DNA of 27,061 nucleotides from assembly GCA_902463875.1 (NCBI GenBank), contig CABQHR010000004.1, positions 1 to 27,061 of the forward strand, given 5' to 3'. The DNA is from an uncultured Collinsella sp. (GTDB lineage: Bacteria; Actinomycetota; Coriobacteriia; Coriobacteriales; Coriobacteriaceae). The number at the start of each line of letters is the position of its first letter. Within the stretch, counting starts at the first letter, position 1. Position numbers and translations under genes: made by a program. The notes beneath the pieces are model-generated. The model saw only the letters and a program-made list of their open reading frames with translations, searched no databases and was not told where the DNA came from. Below, piece by piece: positions 15,187 through 25,374 of this stretch.

Positions 15187-16317
15187 ATGGCATATGGTTT
15201 TAACGACGGCGATCAACGGCGACAGAGCGTTCGCCTTGCCGGTCGCGCTACGCCGACGCCCGGAAGCTCGTCTTCTTCCACCGCCGCCAGCCCGCAGTAT
15301 CCAAGCAGCTCGCAACGGCAGCCCCGCCCTACGCCTCGGCAAAACACCAGCGGTTCTGAGACTCGAGGGCAGGCTAGTACCGCTGCGACTCGCAGACGCG
15401 ACGGTGCCGTCGCTTCGAGCAGATCCAACGCTAAAACCGAACGGCGCAGTCGCAGTACCGATCAACGCCAAAGCACGCGCTCTTTCACGGGCACGCGCCA
15501 GCGCCAGACCGATGTGCCGCAACTGCGTCGCAACGGTCGCCCCCAGCCCGGCATCTTTGTCCGCCGTTCTTTTTCGCGCCCGCAGAACGGACGCAGTGGC
15601 CTGAGCTCTCGCCCGGCATCTCGAGCCGGCTCCGGCGCTCCCGCTCTACCCTTCCGCCGCGCACGCATCGCGCTTTGCTCCATCGTCGCGTGCCTGCTCT
15701 TTTTATTTTTAGGCTCGTGTATCTCCCACGGATCAGCCGGTCTCGAGCCCACCGCCGAGGACAAGCTGCTCAAGGCCCCCGTCGCGCCCGGTTATTCTTT
15801 CGCCTTTTCGACCCCGCGCTCGCAATGGCAAGCCGGCACGATGCCCCATATCTATCAGATCGACCCTGCATGGTCGGAGCTGCCTTACGCCGGCGGTACC
15901 ATCCGCCAAAATGCTTGCGGGCCTACGTGCCTCACCATGGTCTATATCTTTAAGACGGGACGCACCGATATGACTCCCGTCGATATGTGCGCGCTTTCCG
16001 AGGCAGGCAATTACGCCCCCACCGGTGCAACCGAATGGTCGTTTATGACGAGCGGTGCGTGGCAGTTGGGACTTAACGGAACGGAGCTTCATAACGATCG
16101 CGACTCGATGACTCAGGCGCTGCGTTCGGGAGCGCCCGTCATCGCCGCCGTTCGGCCGGGCACCTTTACCAACGTGGGCCACTACATTGTACTTTACGGT
16201 ATTGACGACGCCGACCAGATTGAAGTCTTCGATCCCAACTCGGCCAGCCGCAGCGCCCGACGCTGGGGCGTCGTAGAGGTCCTCAACGAAGTCGAAGCCA
16301 TGTGGGCCTACTACTAG
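15187..16317 (+). CDS. Membrane-anchored C39-like cysteine peptidase with long basic N-terminal tail
   Basis: A 376-residue protein in three parts. Residues 1-160 are low-complexity, rich in Ser, Arg, Gln, Thr and Pro, strongly basic and probably disordered. Residues 161-178 are one hydrophobic segment; the flanking Arg residues place the tail inside the cell. The rest, outside the cell, is a C39-like (papain-fold) domain: nucleophile C244 in QNACGPTC with Q241 as oxyanion residue, H332 in GHYIVL and D349 in VFDPNS. Such domains cleave peptides, often leader or cell-wall peptides, but substrate is unknown. The ATG follows gaggcaaggcgg, a loose ribosome-binding site, so the exact start is less certain. 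It appears to be a single-gene unit. Confidence 0.82.
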   Translation: MAYGFNDGDQRRQSVRLAGRATPTPGSSSSSTAASPQYPSSSQRQPRPTPRQNTSGSETRGQASTAATRRRDGAVASSRSNAKTERRSRSTDQRQSTRSFTGTRQRQTDVPQLRRNGRPQPGIFVRRSFSRPQNGRSGLSSRPASRAGSGAPALPFRRARIALCSIVACLLFLFLGSCISHGSAGLEPTAEDKLLKAPVAPGYSFAFSTPRSQWQAGTMPHIYQIDPAWSELPYAGGTIRQNACGPTCLTMVYIFKTGRTDMTPVDMCALSEAGNYAPTGATEWSFMTSGAWQLGLNGTELHNDRDSMTQALRSGAPVIAAVRPGTFTNVGHYIVLYGIDDADQIEVFDPNSASRSARRWGVVEVLNEVEAMWAYY

Positions 16318-16330
16318 TCATTGGGCACTC

Positions 16331-16690
16331 ATTGGAGACAGACTTAAATGAGTGGTCGTCGGGGACAGTCTTACGGACGCCGGCCGAGAGCAAACGAAAA
16401 GGGCCATCCCGAACTGCTTGGAACTGCCAGCACGGAAAGCGCATCCTGCTTTGGGGCCCAATAGCGGGATGCGCTTTCCGTTAGCGGCCCGTTTGGGAAA
16501 CTAGGGACCGCTTTTCGACAAAAATCCGGGATGCATTTTCCGATTGAGGGCCTCAAGGGAAACCGCACCCCATGTTGGACGCTCATTCTGGGATGTGCTT
16601 TCCGCAGTTGATCGATGCGGCCTTTAAGGACTGTCCCAAGCTGCCGGCAGGAAAGGAACGTCCCCAAGTGCCGGGTTTCCGCAGCCTGTA
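16331..16690. repeat. Degenerate intergenic repeat array
   Basis: No gene lies between 16318 and 16770. The motif gggatgcgctttccg occurs at 16466, 16528 (gggatgcattttccg) and 16590 (gggatgtgctttccg), exactly 62 bases apart; the first two units also share gggaaac at the same internal position, so this is a decayed 62-bp tandem repeat. A perfect 14-bp inverted copy (16433-16446 with 16467-16480) forms a hairpin. At the left edge, bases 16331-16358 match 22433-22460 at 26 of 28 positions. The right part has gtccc-rich inverted segments (aaggactgtccc and aacgtccccaagtgccgg). This looks like a REP/MITE-type non-coding element. Confidence 0.7.
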
Positions 16691-16724
16691 ATGCTCCTCA
16701 TGAACAGCCGCCTCAATAGCAAAA

Positions 16725-16754
16725 GCCCCCGCGGCCGAAACGGGCCGCGGGGGC
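16725..16754 (-). terminator. Terminator of the beta-glucoside PTS operon
   Basis: A perfect 12-bp GC stem (16725-16736 with 16743-16754), 6-nt loop and, on the minus strand, TTTTGCTA. It follows the 6-phospho-beta-glucosidase stop codon by 16 bases. The hairpin at 22598-22627 after carbamate kinase has the same layout. Confidence 0.82.
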
Positions 16755-16770
16755 AGCAGGCTTGCAAGGG

Positions 16771-19576
<2,806 letters not shown>

Positions 19577-19585
19577 GGTCGCCTC

Positions 19586-19879
19586 CTAACCCAACAGCGA
19601 CTGGGCGAGTGCCAGCACGTTGGCGGCGTTGCCCATGCCGTAGTCCTGTGCGGGGATGACCGCGGTCGGCTTACCGCTCCCCTGCTTGACGGTGCTGAGC
19701 TGGTAGGACACCTGCGGCCCCAAGAGCAGCACGTCATAATCGGCGCAGGTCTCCTGATACTCGCCGATACCCACCGCATCGATATCGAGCTCGATGTCAT
19801 TTTGCTCCGCGTATTTCTCGAGTTTCTTCATCAGAATGCTTGTAGACAGGCCAGCTGCGCAAACAAGAAGGATCTTCAT
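19586..19879 (-). CDS. PTS lactose/cellobiose-family EIIB
   Basis: A 97-residue cytosolic EIIB with the low-molecular-weight phosphatase-like P-loop: MKILLVCAAGLSTSILM, phosphocysteine C7. It takes the phosphoryl group from EIIA and passes it to the sugar bound in EIIC. Length is typical of the class. The frame continues upstream to 19954 but that part overlaps the EIIA end and lacks family similarity; ATG 19879 has AAGGGA upstream. It lies 46 bases after EIIA and nine before EIIC. Confidence 0.92.
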   Translation of the reverse strand: MKILLVCAAGLSTSILMKKLEKYAEQNDIELDIDAVGIGEYQETCADYDVLLLGPQVSYQLSTVKQGSGKPTAVIPAQDYGMGNAANVLALAQSLLG

Positions 19880-19925
19880 AAGGGATTCCCTTCGCATTGA
19901 TTGGTTGGATAGTCGCCGCACGCCG

Positions 19926-20252
19926 TTAGGCGTTCTTGGCTGCAGTGCGCTCATACAGGCAGATCAGCTCCTGCACGAGCTCCTGGGCAAGCATGGAGCA
20001 CATGAGGTGGTCCTGAGCATGGACCAGCAACACATCCACCGACAGATGCTCGCCCGCCGCCTCGGTCGAAAGCAGCTGCGTTTGGATGTGGTGAGCTTTG
20101 ATTCCCGCATCCTTTGACTGCTTCATGAGTTTGGCGGCAGCGTCAAAATCCCCCGCCTTTGCCTTTTCAAGGGCTTCGAAGGCAAGGCTGCGCGCCTCTC
20201 CCGCTGCAGCGACCAGCTGAAACGAAACCATCTCGGTTCCCTGATCGTCCAT
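19926..20252 (-). CDS. PTS lactose/cellobiose-family EIIA
   Basis: A 108-residue helical EIIA that forms a trimer in this family. The active-site histidine is H78 in VHAQDHLM, with D81 as the metal-binding residue, at the same number as in lactococcal IIA-Lac. It accepts phosphate from HPr and passes it to EIIB. AGGAG precedes ATG 20252. It is the first structural gene after the regulator; the 115-base gap contains a gaatattc palindrome (20289-20296) next to ttcgaa, a possible operator, but I see no antiterminator-type hairpin with a T-tract there. Confidence 0.92.
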   Translation of the reverse strand: MDDQGTEMVSFQLVAAAGEARSLAFEALEKAKAGDFDAAAKLMKQSKDAGIKAHHIQTQLLSTEAAGEHLSVDVLLVHAQDHLMCSMLAQELVQELICLYERTAAKNA

Positions 20253-20367
20253 AACGGTCTCCTCTCCCGTGATGTTTGGTTTGTACTTGAATATTCGAAA
20301 CGCCTATCTCCCACCCGCAATCCTCGAGGTTTATTGCAGGCAGGCAGGGTTGTCGACAAAAGAAGCC

Positions 20368-22263
20368 TTAAGCCGTATGCGCTTGCACAAGCGCCATCAG
20401 CTCATGCCAAGACCGGCGCTCGCGTAAGCGCTCGACCCCCTGGCGATCCATAAAGATCTCAGCGAGCAGCGAGCTCAAGATCCGCGCCTCATCGCCGCCC
20501 GACCGGGCAAACGACACCATAAAGACGATATCGACCTCATGGCCGTATTCATCCCAAAGAATGGGATGTTCGAGCAGGCCCACGGTAACAAAGGCATCGG
20601 CGCTCAAAGGATGCATCCCATGGGGCATAGCCACCCCGTTGCCAAACGAGGTAGCACTCGCGCTCTCGCGCTCGGCGACCTCTTGGGCAAACTGGGGATC
20701 GACACGGCCGCTCTCGACGGCGCGCTCGGAGAGATATCGGAGAACGGCCTGCTTCGACGACGCCTCAACGCGGTTGAAGAACAGGGCACGGCTAAAGAAA
20801 GAGCTCAGGGAGTTCGATTGCGCAGTGTCGTCGCTCAGCACCTTGCGGATAGCGTTGACATCGCTCGTCTCCAAGAAGAAATCGGCCTCGCGGACGGGCA
20901 CGGGCAACTTGACGTTGAGCGGCACCGTTGTGAACACGTAGTCGATATGCGAAAAATCGAACGTTCCCACGCGGGCGACATCGCATGTCTCAATCGAATC
21001 GATATACATGCCAAACTGCTTGCGGTACTGGTGCTCGAGCATACGGGCGCTTCCCGCTCCCGAGGCGCACACGATCAGGATGCGTTTGCGACGCGGCTGG
21101 TCGGCTTGCTGCTCGAGGGCCAGGGCAAATGCCATGGCGATGTAGCCGAGCTCCTCATCAGAGGGCTGGCTGCCAAAATGACGCTCGAGTACCTGCGAGG
21201 TGCCGGCCGCCATCGAATAGGCCAACGGAAACCTCGTCTTGATATCGGACAGCATGGGGTTATCCATATGCATGTGATATTCAAGGCGATAGCCCAGAGG
21301 GCCAATATGCCGAGCAAGGTTCATGCGAAGTTCAAGATCGCTGCTAAAGTCAAACCTAAACTCATCGTTGACCGCACATACCATCTCGGAAGCGATCTCC
21401 CACATCTCGTCCGAGATAACGGCCGAGCCCTTCTCGGGCACGCCCGTGCCTCTGCCAAGCAAATGGATTGCGATAAAGGCAACCTCTTCTCGGGGCATGC
21501 TCACGCCCAGGGCGTCCTTGATGTTTGCGGCAATCTGGAAAGCCGCAGCGTATTCGCGCGTTCCCTCCAGCTTTAAAACGTCCGATTCTGCAGCCGGGAC
21601 ATAGCAGCCCTGCTCGATGCGGCCAAGAGCGATGTAAAGATGCATGATGAGATTGCGGGATGCCAGCGAGCTCACCGTGACGGGCGAGGCAGTCAGGGCA
21701 TCGTCCACACATGCGGCGATGACCCGCAGGCGCTCGGCGAGCTCTGCATCGTCGGTGTCGGGCAACACGGGCCTCACCAGCGAGGCCAGACACAGACGCC
21801 GTTGCGACTCCCCACCCGCAACGCGGATTCCGTAGCGAGGGCGCTTTTCGAGCGTCAAGTCAAATTGGGCGAGTTTCTGCTCTACCAGACGCATGTCATT
21901 GGACAGAGTTCGCGCCGAAACATAGAGCAGATCCGCATACTCCTCAATCGTCACCCACTGGGACCGCATGAGAAGGTCGTTAAGAAGGAAGGACACACGG
22001 CCGTCGCGCGTATCAGGAATGCCCGGATGGGCCAGAGCCGCACCGTCTAGCAAGCGAGCAAGCTCATCTGCATGTGCAACATCGATACGATATTGCCCTT
22101 TGCTGCCAACGATGCGTGCAACCCCCGCAAGCTTGTCGTTTGCGCGATGGATATAGTTTCTCACGGCGCGCTCGCTTACCTCGAGACGCTTGGCAAGCAC
22201 CGCGACAGCGACAGGCTGGCCGTCCTCGATCATATTTACAAGCTGCTTGACGCGAGCATCCAT
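20368..22263 (-). CDS. PRD-containing transcriptional activator with EIIB/EIIA-like domains (LicR/MtlR type)
   Basis: A 631-residue DNA-binding regulator. Domains in order: HTH_11 (about 5-60), a Mga-like second helix-turn-helix (90-150), PRD1 (185-290; H208, H267), PRD2 (300-390; H319), an EIIB-like domain (C399 in VCASGAGSA) and an EIIA-fructose/mannitol-like domain (H548 in AMPHGMHP). HPr and the EII proteins phosphorylate such sites to report sugar supply and PTS flux. The second PRD2 histidine is missing: the expected YxALH reads YIAMA (A378), so PRD2 control should be simplified. AAGGAGGAGG precedes ATG 22263. It sits upstream of and co-directional with the PTS genes, which it most likely activates. 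An inverted repeat gttccgc-N4-gcggaac (22326-22343) upstream may be autoregulatory. Confidence 0.9.
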   Translation of the reverse strand: MDARVKQLVNMIEDGQPVAVAVLAKRLEVSERAVRNYIHRANDKLAGVARIVGSKGQYRIDVAHADELARLLDGAALAHPGIPDTRDGRVSFLLNDLLMRSQWVTIEEYADLLYVSARTLSNDMRLVEQKLAQFDLTLEKRPRYGIRVAGGESQRRLCLASLVRPVLPDTDDAELAERLRVIAACVDDALTASPVTVSSLASRNLIMHLYIALGRIEQGCYVPAAESDVLKLEGTREYAAAFQIAANIKDALGVSMPREEVAFIAIHLLGRGTGVPEKGSAVISDEMWEIASEMVCAVNDEFRFDFSSDLELRMNLARHIGPLGYRLEYHMHMDNPMLSDIKTRFPLAYSMAAGTSQVLERHFGSQPSDEELGYIAMAFALALEQQADQPRRKRILIVCASGAGSARMLEHQYRKQFGMYIDSIETCDVARVGTFDFSHIDYVFTTVPLNVKLPVPVREADFFLETSDVNAIRKVLSDDTAQSNSLSSFFSRALFFNRVEASSKQAVLRYLSERAVESGRVDPQFAQEVAERESASATSFGNGVAMPHGMHPLSADAFVTVGLLEHPILWDEYGHEVDIVFMVSFARSGGDEARILSSLLAEIFMDRQGVERLRERRSWHELMALVQAHTA

Positions 22264-22325
22264 GTCCTCCTCCTTTCCCTGCGTCTAGTCTAACGCGGTA
22301 AAGAATGACACTCCACGTCGTGCTC

Positions 22326-22343
22326 GTTCCGCCAACGCGGAAC
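22326..22343. promoter_or_regulatory. Perfect 7-bp inverted repeat upstream of the PRD regulator
   Basis: gttccgc and gcggaac are separated by caac, about 63 bases before the regulator ATG. It may be an operator or the stem of a small leader hairpin; position alone does not decide. Confidence 0.3.
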
Positions 22344-22412
22344 AGGTTGCGGGGAGTCCAGCTGAACTTATAGGGAGCGCGGAGAGAGGGCCCGAAGGCA
22401 ATGCGTCGGTGT

Positions 22413-22477
22413 GAGGTGCGCTTTCCGCAGTCATTGGGGACAGACTTAAATGAGTAGTCGTTTAAGATCGTCCCCAA
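22413..22477. repeat. Copy of the dispersed hairpin repeat
   Basis: Bases 22416-22428 carry tgcgctttccgca, the motif of the 16466-16604 array. Next to it, 22434-22450 and 22461-22477 form a 17-bp inverted repeat with three mismatches around a tgagtagtcg loop. Bases 22433-22460 match 16331-16358 at 26 of 28 positions, so both loci carry the same element. Confidence 0.7.
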
Positions 22478-22491
22478 CGACTACCCACAGA

Positions 22492-22559
22492 ATGAGAGTG
22501 GATAATCTCCCGTTTTTGGCCTGTCTTCAGGCCCAAAGTGGGAAATTATCCACCCTCAT
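22492..22559. repeat. 68-bp long imperfect inverted repeat
   Basis: The outer arms (22492-22506 and 22545-22559, atgagagtggataat and its complement with one mismatch) enclose an inner perfect hairpin ggcctg-tctt-caggcc (22518-22533). As RNA it folds into one long stem-loop on either strand. It directly follows the repeat copy at 22413-22477 and may be a second element of the same kind. Confidence 0.65.
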
Positions 22560-22597
22560 GATTTGAAGGCCCCATCGGGGACTCGGTGAATAGCAAA

Positions 22598-22627
22598 AGC
22601 CCCGCAGTCGGAGCGGACCGCGGGGCT
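22598..22627 (-). terminator. Terminator of the carbamate kinase gene
   Basis: A 12-bp stem with one mismatch (22598-22609 with 22616-22627), 6-nt loop and TTTTGCTA on the minus strand, about 65 bases after the stop codon. Confidence 0.8.
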
Positions 22628-22692
22628 CATGAAGAGAGGCTAGTTTGTGGGCGCTTTGCCTGGCGCCCACGAGAGAGGCAACAGAGTAGAGA

Positions 22693-23655
22693 CTACTCGT
22701 GGATGCGGGTGCCGGAGAGGCCGGCCATGGTCTCGGCGGCCTTGTCCAGGGCGCCGATGATGCAGGTGCGGCCCTTGCGGGAGCGGGCGAACTTGATGGC
22801 GGCGCGGACCTTGGGCTCCATGGAACCCTTGCCGAACTGACCCTCGTCGGCCAGGCGCTCGGCCTCGTCGGCGGTGATGTCCTCGAGCTCCTCCTGGTTG
22901 GGCTTGCCAAAGTTGATGGCGACATGCTCAACGGCGGTCAGCAGGAACAGGACGTCGGCGTCGCAGTCCTCGGCCAGCAGCTCGCCGCCCAGGTCCTTGT
23001 CGATAACGGCGGGAACGCCCTTGTAGCAACCCTTGTTCTCGTAGTCGCGGACGACGGGGATGCCGCCGCCACCGCAGGCGATGACGATGAACTCGTTGTC
23101 GAGCAGGTTGAGGATGGAGTCGGCCTCGACGATCTTCTTGGGATCGGGGGAGGCGACGACGCGACGCCAGCCGCGGCCGGAATCCTCGACGAAGACCTTG
23201 GAGGGATCCTCGGCCATGAACTCCTTGGCCTGCTCCTCGGTGTAGAAGGGGCCGATCGGCTTGGTCGGGTTCTTGAACGCGGGATCGTCCGGGTCGCACT
23301 CGATCTGGGTGACGACGGTTGCGGCGTGCCAGCGCTTGTAGCGCTTGTGCATCTCGCGGCCGATGCCCTGCTGCAGGTGGTAGCCGATGTAGCCCTGGGA
23401 CATGGCGCCGCACTCGGGCAGCGGCATCTCGGGGGTGCCGATGGCGTCGTGGGCGGCGGCGAAGGCGTTCTGGATCATGCCGACCTGCGGGCCGTTGCCG
23501 TGGGTGATGATGATCTCGTTGCCCTGCTCGATGAGACCGAGGAGAGCGTGAGCGGTGTTGCTCACGGCCTCGATCTGCTCGACGGGGTTGTTGCCGAGGG
23601 CGTTGCCGCCGAGGGCGACGACAATACGATCGGGCTTACCAAGAGGCTTAGACAT
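22693..23655 (-). CDS. arcC: Carbamate kinase
   Basis: A 320-residue amino-acid-kinase-fold enzyme. It makes ATP from carbamoyl phosphate and ADP, the energy-yielding last step of arginine-deiminase-type pathways. The family landmarks are present: VVALGGNALG at the N terminus, THGNGPQVG, GRGWRRVVASPDPK, CGGGGIPV, a DKDLGGELLA segment and GSMEPKVRAA near the end. ATG 23655 has AAGGA eight bases upstream; the frame opens at 23691 without a ribosome-binding site. Codon use is as strongly NNC/NNG-biased as the carbamoyltransferase at 8368, suggesting matched high expression. It is on the opposite strand and 9-15 kb from the other pathway genes, with the PTS operon between, so it is a separate transcription unit. 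It could also serve other carbamoyl-phosphate-yielding routes. Confidence 0.95.
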   Translation of the reverse strand: MSKPLGKPDRIVVALGGNALGNNPVEQIEAVSNTAHALLGLIEQGNEIIITHGNGPQVGMIQNAFAAAHDAIGTPEMPLPECGAMSQGYIGYHLQQGIGREMHKRYKRWHAATVVTQIECDPDDPAFKNPTKPIGPFYTEEQAKEFMAEDPSKVFVEDSGRGWRRVVASPDPKKIVEADSILNLLDNEFIVIACGGGGIPVVRDYENKGCYKGVPAVIDKDLGGELLAEDCDADVLFLLTAVEHVAINFGKPNQEELEDITADEAERLADEGQFGKGSMEPKVRAAIKFARSRKGRTCIIGALDKAAETMAGLSGTRIHE

Positions 23656-24270
23656 TGCTGGATTCCTTTCTGTAAAAGGCCTACAACCCATTAATAACCC
23701 GCGTCCGTGCGATACGCGAGTTTATTAAGGTTTATATTCCTGTTATCCCTCATTTTATTCATTTTGAAAACAGTTGAACGGTGAACGGTCGTTTTTACCC
23801 GCTCAGCGTAAAGAAACCCAGCTCACGCATATCTACGCCTTTTACGTGCAACTTTATTTAAATAGAGCAGGGATTAGACCGGATTATGCAAACTATATCT
23901 TTGCTAAACACAAAACGGACAGCGCAAAATCTTACTCGCACTATACGAGATTCTATGCACTTATAAGACGAGTATGCACCCCTGCAAAAACATGGGGCTT
24001 TTCATCCAGCAATAGGAATAATCAATCGCGGCCCACCCTTCGGCAAGCGACTGAGAGCAAACTGCATTTTGACCAAGCGGGTTTGATCAAGCGTCCAAAA
24101 ACAAAACTGGGATATTGCTTCCCTGCCTGCGGCATGATACTTTAGCCGAGTACAGCACGGGCTGGGGCGACAGGTATCTGTCGTGAAGTTTGGGTTCGGC
24201 GACCCCGTGGCTGTCTTCTCCCTTATCCGCCAGCGAGCCCCTTGAGCGACGGATTGAGGAGGTCCTTACC
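23656..24270. promoter_or_regulatory. Long AT-rich divergent intergenic region
   Basis: About 615 bases separate carbamate kinase (minus) from the DUF3830 gene (plus). The 123-codon frame at 23774-24145 starts with TTG, lacks a ribosome-binding site and resembles no protein I know, so I do not call it. On the minus strand near 23740-23765, AATGAATAAAATGA resembles half of an ARG box. Near the DUF3830 gene, cgacag-gtat-ctgtcg (about 24160-24183) is a small perfect hairpin and ttgatcaa (about 24084) a palindrome. Promoters must lie here, but I cannot place them with confidence. Confidence 0.4.
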
Positions 24271-24687
24271 ATGACAAAAATGCTCAAGATCACGCTGAAT
24301 GACGAGACGTTTCTCGCCGACATGCTCTGGGACGAGGCACCCGAGACATGCAGTCTGTTCGAATCGTCCTGTCCGGTCGAGTCGCGCATCTTCTCGGCCA
24401 AGATCTGCGATTCCGAGGTGACCTATCCCGTATCGGGCCCCATCGCCAACTACGAGCACATCGAGAATCCCGTCTTTAACGAGCCGGCGGGCGCGGTGAG
24501 CTGGTACGGTGGCTGGTCCTCGATCTGCATCTTCTTTGATATTTGCGAGCCCTTTGGAACCTGCAACATGTTTGCCCGCATCTGCGAGGCCGACCGTAAG
24601 CGCTTTGCCGCCGTCTGCCGTAACGTCTGGGACAACCAGGGCATGTGCATCAAAAACGAAATCGTCGAGATCGAAGCGGAGGCCTAA
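24271..24687 (+). CDS. DUF3830 family (cyclophilin-like) protein
   Basis: A 138-residue protein matching DUF3830, a cyclophilin-like fold family of unknown activity. Recognisable features are the N-terminal strand plus DEAPETCSLFESSCP helix, ENPVFNEPAGAVSWYGGWSSICIFF and a closing NMFARI. It has eight cysteines, a high number for its size. DUF3830 genes are often found near amidases, hydantoinases and nitrogen-compound transporters, but no function is proven. GAGGAGG lies eight bases before ATG 24271; the frame upstream has no ribosome-binding site. Its stop codon is two bases before the next ATG, so the two genes form a tight operon. Confidence 0.8.
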   Translation: MTKMLKITLNDETFLADMLWDEAPETCSLFESSCPVESRIFSAKICDSEVTYPVSGPIANYEHIENPVFNEPAGAVSWYGGWSSICIFFDICEPFGTCNMFARICEADRKRFAAVCRNVWDNQGMCIKNEIVEIEAEA

Positions 24688-24689
24688 AG

Positions 24690-25214
24690 ATGATGGATAT
24701 CGACACCCTGCTCACACTCGACCTTGCCGAGTACACCACTTCGCTTGAAGCCCTCGCCGACCAAATGATGCTCGAGGAACCCCGCGATATCGACCTGATG
24801 CGTCGCCGCAAACTCGACACCGGCCGCGAATTCGCCGTCTGGAACTTCACCGTCGGCTACTGCATGAACGCCACCGACGCCCTCTCCCTCCTGCGAGCCC
24901 AGGCTAACGAAAACGCCAACGACGGCACCGCCGACCTCACAACGATCAACAACAGTGCCGCGCGCCTGTGCGACTGGTTCTCGGGCGCCTTCGACGTCAC
25001 CGGCAAAATGGACGACACCACAGCCATCCTAGCCCACAGCCGCGACCTCTACGCCCAGGTCGAAACCCACGAGCAGTTTGCCGCCCTCACCCGCGCCACC
25101 GAGCGCTATCTGGTTCAGCTGCAATTTTGGGTCGATCGCCAAATTCCTTGGCCGGCCATCAGCGACCTGGTCCACGGCCACCGCCTACGCACCGAAACCG
25201 GCGAGACAAGGTAA
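24690..25214 (+). CDS. Unrecognised protein partnered with the DUF3830 gene
   Basis: A 174-residue soluble, acidic, mostly helical protein that I do not recognise. It has no signal peptide or membrane segment. Features include a Met/Leu/Asp-rich start (MMDIDTLLTLDLAEYTTSLEALADQMMLEE), WNFTVGYCMNATDALSLL, CDWFSGAFDVTGKMDDTTAIL and an aromatic end FWVDRQIPWPAISDLVHGH. GGAGG lies seven bases before ATG 24690, overlapping the end of the DUF3830 gene, so translation is probably coupled and the products may act together. No catalytic motif is evident. Confidence 0.75.
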   Translation: MMDIDTLLTLDLAEYTTSLEALADQMMLEEPRDIDLMRRRKLDTGREFAVWNFTVGYCMNATDALSLLRAQANENANDGTADLTTINNSAARLCDWFSGAFDVTGKMDDTTAILAHSRDLYAQVETHEQFAALTRATERYLVQLQFWVDRQIPWPAISDLVHGHRLRTETGETR

Positions 25215-25268
25215 GCCGAACTAGCAACACCAACAACACCCCATCGCGGGACCCAAAGTAGCAATCAG

Positions 25269-25304
25269 AGGGCTGGAGACGCATACAGCAGCGACCCCAG
25301 CCCT
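25269..25304 (+). terminator. Possible terminator after the DUF3830 operon
   Basis: agggctgg (25269-25276) and ccagccct (25297-25304) form a perfect 8-bp stem with a 20-nt loop, followed by tt. The T-tract is poor, so this is a weak call. The adjacent 38-bp palindromic repeat may help to end transcription. Confidence 0.4.
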
Positions 25305-25308
25305 TTCG

Positions 25309-25346
25309 CAAAGTGACGCGCCTTTCGCGGCATAGCCGCGAAACAG
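25309..25346. repeat. 38-bp palindromic repeat, left copy
   Basis: It starts with caaagtgacgcgcc, followed by a perfect 9-bp inverted repeat tttcgcggc-ata-gccgcgaaa, then cagc. It is near-identical to 26916-26953, in the same orientation. The two copies bracket the AAA+ ATPase gene. Confidence 0.85.
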
Positions 25347-25374
25347 CAAGGGCTGGATTGCGGACTCAGATAGC

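Noticed and set aside
19880..19954. 25-residue N-terminal extension of EIIB
   Set aside because: It overlaps the end of EIIA, has no family similarity, and the phosphocysteine loop normally starts at the MKILLVC methionine.
23774..24145. 123-codon open frame in the long intergenic region
   Set aside because: It starts with TTG, has no ribosome-binding site, lies in AT-rich sequence and shows no protein-like composition or family resemblance.
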